Shown here one piece after another: positions 8,562 to 16,177 of a stretch of 41,983 bases of DNA. Every line of letters starts with the position of its first letter. The first letter of the stretch is position 1. The position numbers were made by a program, and so were the translations under genes. The notes under the pieces were generated by a model. It was given only the letters and a program-made list of their open reading frames with translations. It was not told the origin of the DNA and made no database searches. Source of the stretch: Segetibacter sp. (GTDB lineage Bacteria; Bacteroidota; Bacteroidia; Chitinophagales; Chitinophagaceae); NCBI GenBank assembly GCA_028288485.1, contig JAQBNO010000061.1, positions 1-41,983 on the forward strand. Direction: 5' to 3'.

Positions 8562-9014
8562 ATGGGTCTCGAACAAACTATAATGGCCGACATGAAAGAG
8601 GCCATGAAAGCTAAAAATGAAGCTGCATTACGCGGGTTAAGAGCTATAAAAGCAGCCATAATTATTGCAAAAACAGCTGAGGGTGCAGGCGGGGAACTTA
8701 AAGAAGAAGATGAAACGAAGCTTTTGCAAAAGCTGGTAAAGCAACGGCGCGACAGCCTGGAGATCTTTCAAAAGCAAAACCGCGAAGACCTTGCGCAAAA
8801 AGAACAGGAGGAAATATCTGTTATCGAGAAATTTCTGCCGAAACAACTAAGCGAAGACGAACTAAAAAGTGGCCTGGCAGAAATTATTGCACAGGTAGGG
8901 GCTTCTTCTCCCGCTGACATGGGAAAGGTGATGGCAGCAGCGTCAAAGCAATTTGCCGGAAAGGCAGAGGGGAAAGCGATCTCTACCGCGGTCAAAGACC
9001 TTCTTTCTAAATAA
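8562..9014 (+). CDS. GatB/YqeY domain-containing protein
   Basis: This 150-aa all-helical protein is of the YqeY family, homologous to the tail domain of the GatB subunit of tRNA amidotransferase. It starts MGLEQTIMADMKEAMKAKN, contains LLQKLVKQRRDSLEIF and EEISVIEKFLPKQLSEDEL, and ends with the typical DMGKVMAAASKQFAGKAEGKAIS segment. The family is presumed to bind tRNA or act in translation quality control, but no reaction has been shown for stand-alone YqeY. The ATG start lies 67 bp after gldC. A hairpin plus T-run follows it. Confidence 0.92.
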   Translation: MGLEQTIMADMKEAMKAKNEAALRGLRAIKAAIIIAKTAEGAGGELKEEDETKLLQKLVKQRRDSLEIFQKQNREDLAQKEQEEISVIEKFLPKQLSEDELKSGLAEIIAQVGASSPADMGKVMAAASKQFAGKAEGKAISTAVKDLLSK

Positions 9015-9029
9015 TATAGCTCCGTTTAC

Positions 9030-9077
9030 AATTCCGGAATCGGTTTTAACTTCTCCGTTCCGGAATTTATTTTTATT
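9030..9077 (+). terminator. rho-independent terminator after yqeY, abutting cvpA
   Basis: AATTCCGGAA (9030-9039) pairs with TTCCGGAATT (9058-9067) around an 18-nt loop and is followed by TATTTTTATT. Each arm also contains the 8-bp palindrome TTCCGGAA. The T-run ends 3 bases before the ATG of the next gene. Confidence 0.7.
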
Positions 9078-9080
9078 AAA

Positions 9081-9614
9081 ATGCTCATAGACCTTGTTTT
9101 TTTTATACTAATGCTGCTTGCCATTTTTAAGGGAATAAGCAAAGGTTTTATTGTAGCGGTTTTTTCATTACTTGCTTTTATTGTTGGCCTTGCGGCTGCT
9201 CTTAAATTATCTGCAACAGTCGCTGATCATTTAAGAGAAAAAATGAATGTAAACGGTTATTGGCTGCCTGTTCTTTCTTTCCTGGTAGTTTTTGTCGGTG
9301 TTGTCCTCTTAATCAGACTTGGTGCTTCGCTGGTTAAAAAAGCGGCCAGTATAGCTTTGCTTGGTTGGCTCGATGCATTGGCGGGAGTTCTGCTTTTTGC
9401 GGTAATGTATATTATGGTCTACAGTGTTATTTTGTTTTACGCAACCCGCATTGGTCTAATTTCGGCAGAAATGCAGGCTGCATCCAAGACCTATTTTTTT
9501 ATAGAACCTTTTGGGCCTGATGTGATGAAGGCCTTAGGAAAAGTATTTCCTTTTTTCAGCAATATGTTTTCCGACCTCAGTCGTTTTTTTGAAGGTGTCT
9601 CCAAAAAGGCCTAA
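9081..9614 (+). CDS. CvpA family membrane protein
   Basis: This 177-aa integral inner-membrane protein has four hydrophobic segments (about 3-20, 24-45, 62-85 and 96-120) and a short C-terminal amphipathic tail. It matches the CvpA/colicin V production family with an N-terminal LIDLVFFILMLLAIFKGISKGF. CvpA proteins are linked to envelope stress tolerance and bacteriocin export in Proteobacteria; the biochemical role is unknown. The ATG follows directly after a terminator-like hairpin, so expression probably depends on read-through or on a promoter inside the hairpin region. Confidence 0.88.
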   Translation: MLIDLVFFILMLLAIFKGISKGFIVAVFSLLAFIVGLAAALKLSATVADHLREKMNVNGYWLPVLSFLVVFVGVVLLIRLGASLVKKAASIALLGWLDALAGVLLFAVMYIMVYSVILFYATRIGLISAEMQAASKTYFFIEPFGPDVMKALGKVFPFFSNMFSDLSRFFEGVSKKA

Positions 9615-9703
9615 GATATTAATCATATCATTTGCACAACTTTTCTGCTATTTTAGGTGTATAACCTAATTCATTTCCAAAGAGAGTTCATTTGTTTACC
9701 CGA

Positions 9704-9721
9704 ACGAAAGCTTTCTTTCGT
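9704..9721. repeat. short hairpin upstream of the alpha/beta hydrolase
   Basis: ACGAAAG (9704-9710) and CTTTCGT (9715-9721) form a 7-bp stem with a CTTT loop. No T-run follows, so it is more likely an mRNA leader structure or an operator-like dyad than a terminator. Confidence 0.35.
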
Positions 9722-9774
9722 ATTATTTGTGTTTATTTGTAAAAATAAGATCCGCTCAAAGACTGTAACTGCAG

Positions 9775-10554
9775 ATGAAGTACGAAATCAAACAACAGGA
9801 AAAATTCAAATTTGTAGAAGTAGGAACAGGTGAACCTTTGGTCCTTCTTCACGGACTGTTTGGAGCATTAAGTAATTTCAGAGACCTTATTGATTACTTC
9901 AGCCCCAATTACAAAGTTGTCGTTCCTATGCTTCCATTGTTTGAATTAGACATTTTTCATACTACTGTAGGAGGATTGGCAAAGTTTGTACACCGCTTTA
10001 TGGAGGCCAAAGGTTATACAAATGTTCATTTATTAGGAAATTCTCTTGGAGGGCATGTAGGCCTGGTGTACATTTTAAAGCATCCGGAACGAATAAAGAC
10101 ATTAACACTTACCGGCAGTTCCGGCCTGTTTGAAAATGGAATGGGTGATAGCTATCCAAAACGTGGCGACAGAGAATATATCAGAAAAAAAACCCAGCTA
10201 ACCTTTTTCGACCCGGCAATGGCAACTGACGACCTTGTAAATGAAGTGTTCGAAATTACCAATAACAGGATAAAGGTGATTAAGATCATAGCCCTTGCAA
10301 AAAGTGCTATCCGTAACAATTTAGGTGAAGAATTGAATCGCATAAAGCAGCCAACTTGTCTCATTTGGGGAAACAACGATACCATAACCCCACCTTTTGT
10401 CGCAAAAGAATTTCAAAAGTTGATTCCTAATAGTGAACTTCATTTTGTTGATAAATGCGGTCATGCCCCTATGATGGAAGTTCCAGCAGAGTTTAATAAA
10501 ATACTTGAACAGTTTCTAACACGGAATAAGCAATATGCAGCTACCTTGGCTTAG
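9775..10554 (+). CDS. alpha/beta hydrolase
   Basis: This 259-aa protein has the alpha/beta-hydrolase fold. The oxyanion loop HGLFG (26-30), the nucleophile elbow GNSLGG with Ser90, the acid in GNNDTITPP and the catalytic His in CGHAPMMEVP are all present, so it should be an active esterase, lipase or C-C hydrolase. No signal peptide is seen, so it acts in the cytoplasm. The substrate cannot be told from the sequence. It is followed 37 bp later by the CBS gene, with which it probably shares a transcript. Confidence 0.9.
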   Translation: MKYEIKQQEKFKFVEVGTGEPLVLLHGLFGALSNFRDLIDYFSPNYKVVVPMLPLFELDIFHTTVGGLAKFVHRFMEAKGYTNVHLLGNSLGGHVGLVYILKHPERIKTLTLTGSSGLFENGMGDSYPKRGDREYIRKKTQLTFFDPAMATDDLVNEVFEITNNRIKVIKIIALAKSAIRNNLGEELNRIKQPTCLIWGNNDTITPPFVAKEFQKLIPNSELHFVDKCGHAPMMEVPAEFNKILEQFLTRNKQYAATLA

Positions 10555-10591
10555 AGTTTGATAAATTAATGAAAAACAGAGGACTACATAA

Positions 10592-11251
10592 ATGTTAGCA
10601 AATCAATTAATAACAAGCAATTACCCAACAGTAGCCCCTGATGATAAAATTTCTCTTGCTTTACAGTTAGTCGATGATTTCGACCTTCTTCATATTGCGG
10701 TAGTTGAACAAAATAAATACCTCGGCCTTATTAGTAAGGATGATTTGCTCGATGCCGACGATAGTAGTCCGGTAAAAGTACTTGCGAACGCGATGCTGCA
10801 AAAATCAGTAAAGGCAGGCGAGCACTTTCTTTCAGCATTAAAATTAGCTTCACAAAATAATCTGTCATTAGTTCCCGTTGTTAATAATGAACAGGAATGG
10901 ATAGGTGCAGTTACATCTGTTGAACTATTAAAAGCAGCAACACAATTTACCGGTGCAGAAGAACCAGGGGCGCTTATTGTTTTGGAAATGGAACGTAAAA
11001 CGTATTCTTTTGGAGAAATAAGCCGTTTGGTTGAAACAAACGACGCTTATATAACACAAACTAATACCTTTTTTGAAACCGAGACAGGTCTTTTAATCGT
11101 AACTATTAAGATTAACAAGTTAGAAGTATCGGGTATTCTTTCCACCTTCCAAAGATATGAATATAGTATTCGTTATTTTATTGGTGAAGAACATTATGAA
11201 AATGAACTTCGATACAATTATGACCATCTAATGTCGTATTTGAAGATCTAG
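10592..11251 (+). CDS. CBS-pair protein with ACT-like C-terminal domain
   Basis: This 219-aa cytoplasmic protein has two CBS motifs (about 1-60 and 68-118), a Bateman module that usually binds adenine nucleotides. A C-terminal region (about 125-219, starting GALIVLEMERKTYSF) looks like an ACT-type ligand-binding fold. It carries no enzymatic domain, so it is probably a sensor or regulatory subunit. In related genomes such a protein commonly sits just before nadK and the bamA cluster, which suggests but does not prove a link to envelope or NAD metabolism. Confidence 0.85.
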   Translation: MLANQLITSNYPTVAPDDKISLALQLVDDFDLLHIAVVEQNKYLGLISKDDLLDADDSSPVKVLANAMLQKSVKAGEHFLSALKLASQNNLSLVPVVNNEQEWIGAVTSVELLKAATQFTGAEEPGALIVLEMERKTYSFGEISRLVETNDAYITQTNTFFETETGLLIVTIKINKLEVSGILSTFQRYEYSIRYFIGEEHYENELRYNYDHLMSYLKI

Positions 11252-11362
11252 ATTTTTTGTTTTTTACCGTTTACAACTGCAATTGTTAATATCCTGCCAT
11301 TACCTGTTTTTTTAAATCATCCCTTTTACATTTACAATTCAAAAACAATTGGTTTCGTTGTA

Positions 11363-12808
11363 ATGCTACACGCCAGCAGGATAGTTTCTCTATTAGTCGT
11401 TCTTACAATCTTTTTAAGAATAAACTCCTATTCACAGTTAATTGAAAAGGCACCTCCTACGCCTGTTACTGTAAATCCTGTATTGGCTGATTCCCTTACT
11501 GAATCTGTTACAATTTCTGGTATCGCTATATCAGGCAACAAAAAAACAAGACCTTACATCATTCAAAGAGAGATTCCTTTTGTAAAAGGAGAAATTGTAT
11601 CGTCGCGCGACCTGAAGGACAAACTTTCTTTATGTAAACAGCGGTTGATGAATACCGCGTTGTTTGTAGACGTTGATATAAAGCCTCGTATTATTGATAG
11701 CAGTCATATTGCTGTTGGTATAGTTGTAAAAGAGCGCTGGTATTTATTCCCGCTTCCATACTTCCAGATTGTAACGCGCAATTTTAATACATGGTGGGTG
11801 CAGGAAAACCACAGTTTTCAGAGAGTCAATTATGGTTTGAAATTTATGCAAAACAACGTTACCGGGCGAAACGACAATCTTAACGTGTGGATAATCGGGG
11901 GGTACACCCAGCAGATGTCGGTTCGGTACGAAAACCCCTCGCTCGACAAAAAGTTGAAGCATGGGTTCAACATCGGCTTTGGCTATAGTCGTAACAGGGA
12001 ATTAAATTATGCCATTGATTTTAACAGGCAAAGCTTTTATAAGAACGAAAACGAATTCATTATTAAAAACTCCCGTGCCGATATTTCGTACACCTATCGA
12101 CCTGCTATAAAAACCCGCCATACATTTCGGGTTTCGTACCACGATATGTCCGTTAGTGACAGTGTTATTTTAAAAAACCCACGCTTTTTTGCTGCCCCTG
12201 TTAACCGCGTTAAGTATGCGGATATAAACTATAACCTCAATTATTTCAATTTAGATTATAATCCGTATCCACTCAAAGGAGTTGCTGCTGATATGAATCT
12301 TTACAAGCGTTTTGGTAAGACTACAAATGTTTGGGAGGTAAGTGGCACCGGAAATTATATTGTAAAAGTTTTGCCCATCTCGTACCTGCAGTTACAGGCC
12401 GCCGGTTTAATTCGTTTACCTTTTAACCAGCCCTATATCAGCAATAGTTTAATGGGGTCAACAAATTTATACATGCGGGGACTCGAATACTACGTGGTAG
12501 AGGGATCTGCCGGGGGAGTAGCCCGCGCTACTTTAAAGAACAGGGTTTTATCGTTTAATGTTCGTAGCCCGATTAAAAGCCGCACGCACGATAAAATTCC
12601 TATACGAATCTTCCTGAAAACATACGCAGATGTGGGTTACTCTTACACGCCCAATGTTCGCAATAGTATGCTCAACAATAAGCTGCTGAGAACCTGGGGC
12701 ACCGGTGTAGATATAGTTACCTTTTACGATGTGGTTGTAAAACTTGAATGGAGTTTCAACCAGTTAGGTGAAAACGGTCTGTTTGTTCATACTCAAACCG
12801 ATTTTTAG
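11363..12808 (+). CDS. BamA/TamA-like outer-membrane POTRA-barrel protein
   Basis: This 481-aa protein has a signal peptide (about 1-25, ending NSYSQ). A single POTRA-like domain (about 48-130, ITISGIAISGNKKTRPYII to VVKERWYLFP) is followed by a beta-barrel domain rich in aromatic-alternating strands and ending in Phe, the C-terminal signal for Bam-dependent insertion. It is much smaller than the 910-aa BamA encoded at 16178. Family members with one POTRA act in outer-membrane protein or lipid handling, or in surface export; the specific job is unknown. The ATG start is near an AT-rich leader. Confidence 0.85.
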   Translation: MLHASRIVSLLVVLTIFLRINSYSQLIEKAPPTPVTVNPVLADSLTESVTISGIAISGNKKTRPYIIQREIPFVKGEIVSSRDLKDKLSLCKQRLMNTALFVDVDIKPRIIDSSHIAVGIVVKERWYLFPLPYFQIVTRNFNTWWVQENHSFQRVNYGLKFMQNNVTGRNDNLNVWIIGGYTQQMSVRYENPSLDKKLKHGFNIGFGYSRNRELNYAIDFNRQSFYKNENEFIIKNSRADISYTYRPAIKTRHTFRVSYHDMSVSDSVILKNPRFFAAPVNRVKYADINYNLNYFNLDYNPYPLKGVAADMNLYKRFGKTTNVWEVSGTGNYIVKVLPISYLQLQAAGLIRLPFNQPYISNSLMGSTNLYMRGLEYYVVEGSAGGVARATLKNRVLSFNVRSPIKSRTHDKIPIRIFLKTYADVGYSYTPNVRNSMLNNKLLRTWGTGVDIVTFYDVVVKLEWSFNQLGENGLFVHTQTDF

Positions 12809-12842
12809 GCGCCGCTCTTTTTAAACTTTATCGCAGCGTTTA

Positions 12843-12901
12843 TTTTTTTTGGTTGCCGGCATTAATTTAATAGAATCTTTTGTTGCGTCGCACTCTTGTA
12901 C
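12843..12901 (+). repeat. dispersed bipartite intergenic element, copy c
   Basis: Box A TTTTTTGGTTGCCGGC ends at 12860. A 21-nt AT-rich spacer precedes box B GTTGCGTCGCACTCTTGTAC at 12882-12901, identical to copies d and j. A further CACCGGC lies 16 nt downstream (12916-12922). It sits between the POTRA-barrel gene and nadK. Confidence 0.85.
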
Positions 12902-13019
12902 TAGATACCTTTGTGCACCGGCTTAAATCATTTACCCAATGCCGCAGTTTAATCCATCTATTTTATCCCTGTCGTACTTAAATCTGTAACTTTAAACTAA
13001 TAGCACACTAATTCATTTA

Positions 13020-13901
13020 ATGAAAGTAGCCATATACAGCCGTGGACTGGATTCAGACCAGGAAGTTCAGTTGCTCACTTTGCTCGAAGAGCTTAAACGG
13101 TTTCATATTAATGCATGTCTTCATAAATCGCTTGTTGGCCCTCATTCTGCAGTAAGTATGCTTCCTGCAGAATATTCAGTTTTTTCGCGGCATGAAGATC
13201 TTAATTCCAGTATTGATTGTATTATTAGTCTTGGCGGCGACGGTACTATGCTCGATACCGCAACACTTGTTCGCAGTAAGAGAATTCCCATAATGGGCAT
13301 CAACTTCGGGCGACTGGGGTTTCTTGCCAGCATGGGTAAAGATGAACTTACAACGGCAGTAGAAGCACTGGCACACGGAAGATATGTGATTGAAAAAAGA
13401 ACGTTGTTACACTTAAATGCCAGCATCCCTTTATTTGGCGATGCTCCCTTTGCCCTCAACGAGTTTGCAATTCACAAGCGCGACTTTTCACCAATGATAA
13501 AAATTCATACATATCTTAATGGCGAGTTTTTAAATAGTTACTGGGCCGATGGATTGATCGTTTCGACACCCACCGGCTCTACGGGTTACAACATGAGTTG
13601 TAACGGACCAATAGTTTTTCCTGACAGTGCCAGTTTTGTAATTACCCCGGTTGCACCTCATAATTTAAACGTTCGCCCAATAGTTATACCCGATAATAAT
13701 ATTATTAGCTTCGAAGTTGAAGGCCGAACCGAAGAGTTTATTTGTACTATGGACTCGCGGCGTGAAATTGTAGAAAAAGACATTCAACTGGCAGTAAAAA
13801 AAGAAGATTTCGAGATTTTACTGATCGTATTAAATGAAAATAGTTTTCTTTCGACTCTTAGGGAAAAGTTAACTTGGGGCTTCGACAAAAGAAATAAATA
13901 G
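13020..13901 (+). CDS. nadK: NAD kinase
   Basis: NAD kinase phosphorylates NAD to NADP with ATP in the cytoplasm. The 293-aa protein has the diagnostic GGDGTML (72-78), the INFGRLGFLA loop and the STPTGSTGYNMS NAD-binding segment. Length and motif order are normal for a bacterial enzyme. The start is ATG after a repeat-containing 211-bp gap. It is followed by the DUF6089 barrel gene. Confidence 0.96.
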   Translation: MKVAIYSRGLDSDQEVQLLTLLEELKRFHINACLHKSLVGPHSAVSMLPAEYSVFSRHEDLNSSIDCIISLGGDGTMLDTATLVRSKRIPIMGINFGRLGFLASMGKDELTTAVEALAHGRYVIEKRTLLHLNASIPLFGDAPFALNEFAIHKRDFSPMIKIHTYLNGEFLNSYWADGLIVSTPTGSTGYNMSCNGPIVFPDSASFVITPVAPHNLNVRPIVIPDNNIISFEVEGRTEEFICTMDSRREIVEKDIQLAVKKEDFEILLIVLNENSFLSTLREKLTWGFDKRNK

Positions 13902-13961
13902 TTAATTTAAAAGAAAAAAGTTTTTTTTGCGTTAGTTAACATTGTATTTATAAAACTCTTT

Positions 13962-14804
13962 ATGAAGAAAATAGCAATCGTAGTCTTTGCCGGAATTATT
14001 AGTTTCAATAGCCAGGGGCAAGATATGAACAGTTATGTGCAGGAAGGAGAATTTGGTCTGGCTGTAGGTGCAGCTCATTATTTTGGTGATCTTAACACAC
14101 GTGCCGCAATAAATCGTCAGAAATTAAGTGCAGGTGCTTTTTTTCGTAAACAGTTTGGCAATTACGTAGGCATAAAAATAGCTGCTAATTATGCTCGGTT
14201 AGGGTATTCAGATACTTACAGCCGTAACGAAGTTCAAAGACAAAGAAATTTGAGTTTTAATACAAACCTTTGGGAATTTTCTGTTAGTGGCGATTTTAAT
14301 TTCTTTAAATTCTACCCGGGAATTTCAGGCTATACTTATACTCCTTATGTTTCTTTAGGGGTCGGCGTTTTCTCATACGACCCTTATGCTTACCTGGGTA
14401 ACCAAAAATATTTCTTAAGGCCGTTAGGTACCGAAGGACAGGGGAGCGCTGCTTATCCAAACCGTACTCCTTATAGTACTATGGGGGTTTGCATTCCTGT
14501 TGCAGTTGGTTTTAAATACAATGTAAATGAAACCGTCAACGTTTTTGTAGAAGTGGGCTATCGTTTTACAAACTCTGATTATATTGACGATGTCAGCACC
14601 ACTTATGCACCTGATGCATTTCTGCCGCTGGCCAATGGCTCTCCTTCGCCTGCCATGCTTTTAGCTGACCGTAGTTATGAACTGGGTGAACCAATTGGAA
14701 TTAAAAATCGCCAACGTGGCAATAGCGCACAGAAAGATGCTTATGTAATGGCCCAGTTTGGTGTTTCTTTCAATATTTCCTCCTATCGTTGTCCTAAGCC
14801 ATAG
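13962..14804 (+). CDS. DUF6089 family outer-membrane beta-barrel protein
   Basis: This 280-aa protein has a signal peptide (1-19, ending FNSQGQ). The rest is a small outer-membrane barrel with alternating aromatic strands (GLAVGAAHYFGDLN, YTPYVSLGVGVFSYDPYA, VNVFVEVGYRFTNSDYIDD). It matches DUF6089, a Bacteroidota family found conspicuously between nadK and uppS. Its function is unknown, but its constant position next to bamA and the OmpH chaperones suggests an outer-membrane assembly or cell-surface role. A start in the AT-rich leader (ctttATG) is clear. Confidence 0.88.
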   Translation: MKKIAIVVFAGIISFNSQGQDMNSYVQEGEFGLAVGAAHYFGDLNTRAAINRQKLSAGAFFRKQFGNYVGIKIAANYARLGYSDTYSRNEVQRQRNLSFNTNLWEFSVSGDFNFFKFYPGISGYTYTPYVSLGVGVFSYDPYAYLGNQKYFLRPLGTEGQGSAAYPNRTPYSTMGVCIPVAVGFKYNVNETVNVFVEVGYRFTNSDYIDDVSTTYAPDAFLPLANGSPSPAMLLADRSYELGEPIGIKNRQRGNSAQKDAYVMAQFGVSFNISSYRCPKP

Positions 14805-15064
14805 CATTATATCTTATAAACGATATAATTCTTTAATTACTTCATTTCCCTTATCATACCCCGTAGGTGCGAACACAAGTTTCTGCCGGTCGGTAAAAAA
14901 ACTATAATGCAGAAATAGGTACTTCTGTATGCACTCCTGTTTTTGTTTGAAAACATATTTATAATGTCAGTTATTGTAGTATCGGGTTCGAGGATCTTCA
15001 GATGAACACGGCTGGCAGTTTTGCTGCTATTTGCGGTGTATCGGCCGCTCATTGTAATTTAACT

Positions 15065-15084
15065 GTACAAGAGTGCGACGCAAC
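15065..15084 (-). repeat. dispersed intergenic box, copy d
   Basis: On the minus strand this is GTTGCGTCGCACTCTTGTAC, identical to copies c and j. A T-run with GGGTAC (15113-15123) lies 28 nt upstream on that strand, farther than in the other copies, so the box A assignment here is doubtful. Confidence 0.8.
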
Positions 15085-15242
15085 AATGCTATTTTATGAA
15101 ATACAAATGTTTGTACCCAAAAATTGCTCTCTGGTCCCTACTTCAATTGATACGATAACAGATATATAAAGATTAACAATAAAAGCACGCTTATGATCTC
15201 TTAGTTATTATAAATCTTTTCTACTTAAACAATTCGTTTTGC

Positions 15243-15250
15243 TACCTTTG
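15243..15250 (+). promoter_or_regulatory. possible -7 promoter box before uppS
   Basis: TACCTTTG matches TAnnTTTG and lies 24 bp upstream of the uppS ATG. A TTTT run near 15217-15220 stands about where a TTTG -33 element would be expected. Confidence 0.35.
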
Positions 15251-15274
15251 CCCTCCTAAACACTGGTGCTTTAA

Positions 15275-16030
15275 ATGGAGGATCTGAAAGAAAAAATTGA
15301 CCAAAGCCGATTACCAAGCCATATAGCCATTATTATGGATGGAAATGGAAGATGGGCGAAAGAAAAAGGCGAGGACAGGCTTTTTGGACATTTTCATGGA
15401 GTAGAAAGTGTTAGGAATATTGTGGAAGGATGCGCAGAGTTAGGTATTGGTTATCTCACTTTATATGCCTTCAGCACCGAAAACTGGGACCGCCCGGAAA
15501 ACGAAGTGAACGGACTCATGGAATTGCTGGTAGATACCATACGAAGGGAAGTAGATACACTTAACAAGAATAATATTAAGCTTCATGTAATTGGCGATAT
15601 GAATATGCTGCCGAAATACGCCTTTGATGAATTGCAGGAAGCAAGGGAGATGACAAGCCAGAATACAGGGTTAAACCTGGTAATGGCACTTAGTTATAGC
15701 AGCCGATGGGAACTTGTGAACGCAGTAAAAAATATAGCGCTCGATGTGCATGCAGGAAAAATTGATCCGGAAGAAATAAGTGATAAAACACTTGAAAAAT
15801 ACCTCTGTACCAGCGAATTTCCCGACCCTGAATTAATGATACGCACGAGTGGTGAGTACCGCATCAGCAACTTTTTATTATACCAGTTAGCCTACGCAGA
15901 ATTATATTTTACCAACACCCGTTGGCCTGATTTCCGAAAAGATAATTTATACGAAGCCATTCTTGATTTCCAGTCGAGGGAAAGAAGATTTGGAAAGATC
16001 AGCGAACAACTACAGGAGGAAATGAAATAG
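15275..16030 (+). CDS. uppS: isoprenyl transferase (undecaprenyl diphosphate synthase)
   Basis: UppS condenses farnesyl diphosphate with isopentenyl diphosphates in cis to make the C55 lipid carrier used for peptidoglycan and O-antigen synthesis. The 251-aa protein shows IAIIMDGNGRWA with the catalytic Asp22, the YAFSTENWDRP loop, and the C-terminal IRTSGEYRISNFLLYQLAY signature. It is cytosolic and peripheral to the membrane. The ATG lies shortly after a promoter-like box, and bamA follows after 147 bp. Confidence 0.96.
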   Translation: MEDLKEKIDQSRLPSHIAIIMDGNGRWAKEKGEDRLFGHFHGVESVRNIVEGCAELGIGYLTLYAFSTENWDRPENEVNGLMELLVDTIRREVDTLNKNNIKLHVIGDMNMLPKYAFDELQEAREMTSQNTGLNLVMALSYSSRWELVNAVKNIALDVHAGKIDPEEISDKTLEKYLCTSEFPDPELMIRTSGEYRISNFLLYQLAYAELYFTNTRWPDFRKDNLYEAILDFQSRERRFGKISEQLQEEMK

Positions 16031-16177
16031 TATTGTAAAGTGCTGGAATGCAGCGTGTATAAAGTACTATTTAACAAACACTTTTAAATATTCCCGTTAA
16101 TTTGCCTCGGATTGAGACATCTGCCTTCCCTCATCTGAAAGCAGCCCGGCTTAAAAAACAACCAAATTAGGATATTG

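Larger units (their letters stand above)
14805..15274. other. 470-bp gap before uppS
   Basis: No supported gene is present. A 71-codon minus-strand frame (14837-15052) has no recognisable relatives. The gap contains repeat copy d (15065-15084) and a TACCTTTG promoter-like box at its right end. Confidence 0.5.

Noticed and set aside
12843-12901. Reading the bipartite element as a Bacteroidota promoter (-33 and -7)
   Set aside because: Box B contains no TAnnTTTG, the copies lie in both orientations relative to genes, and some face gene ends.
14985-15005. GGGTTCGAGG resembling a tRNA T-arm
   Set aside because: The flanking bases cannot form the T-stem and no acceptor or anticodon arm is found at the right distance.
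14837-15052. 71-codon minus-strand frame in the gap before uppS
   Set aside because: ATG start is present but the product resembles nothing, and it runs opposite to the operon beside a repeat copy.
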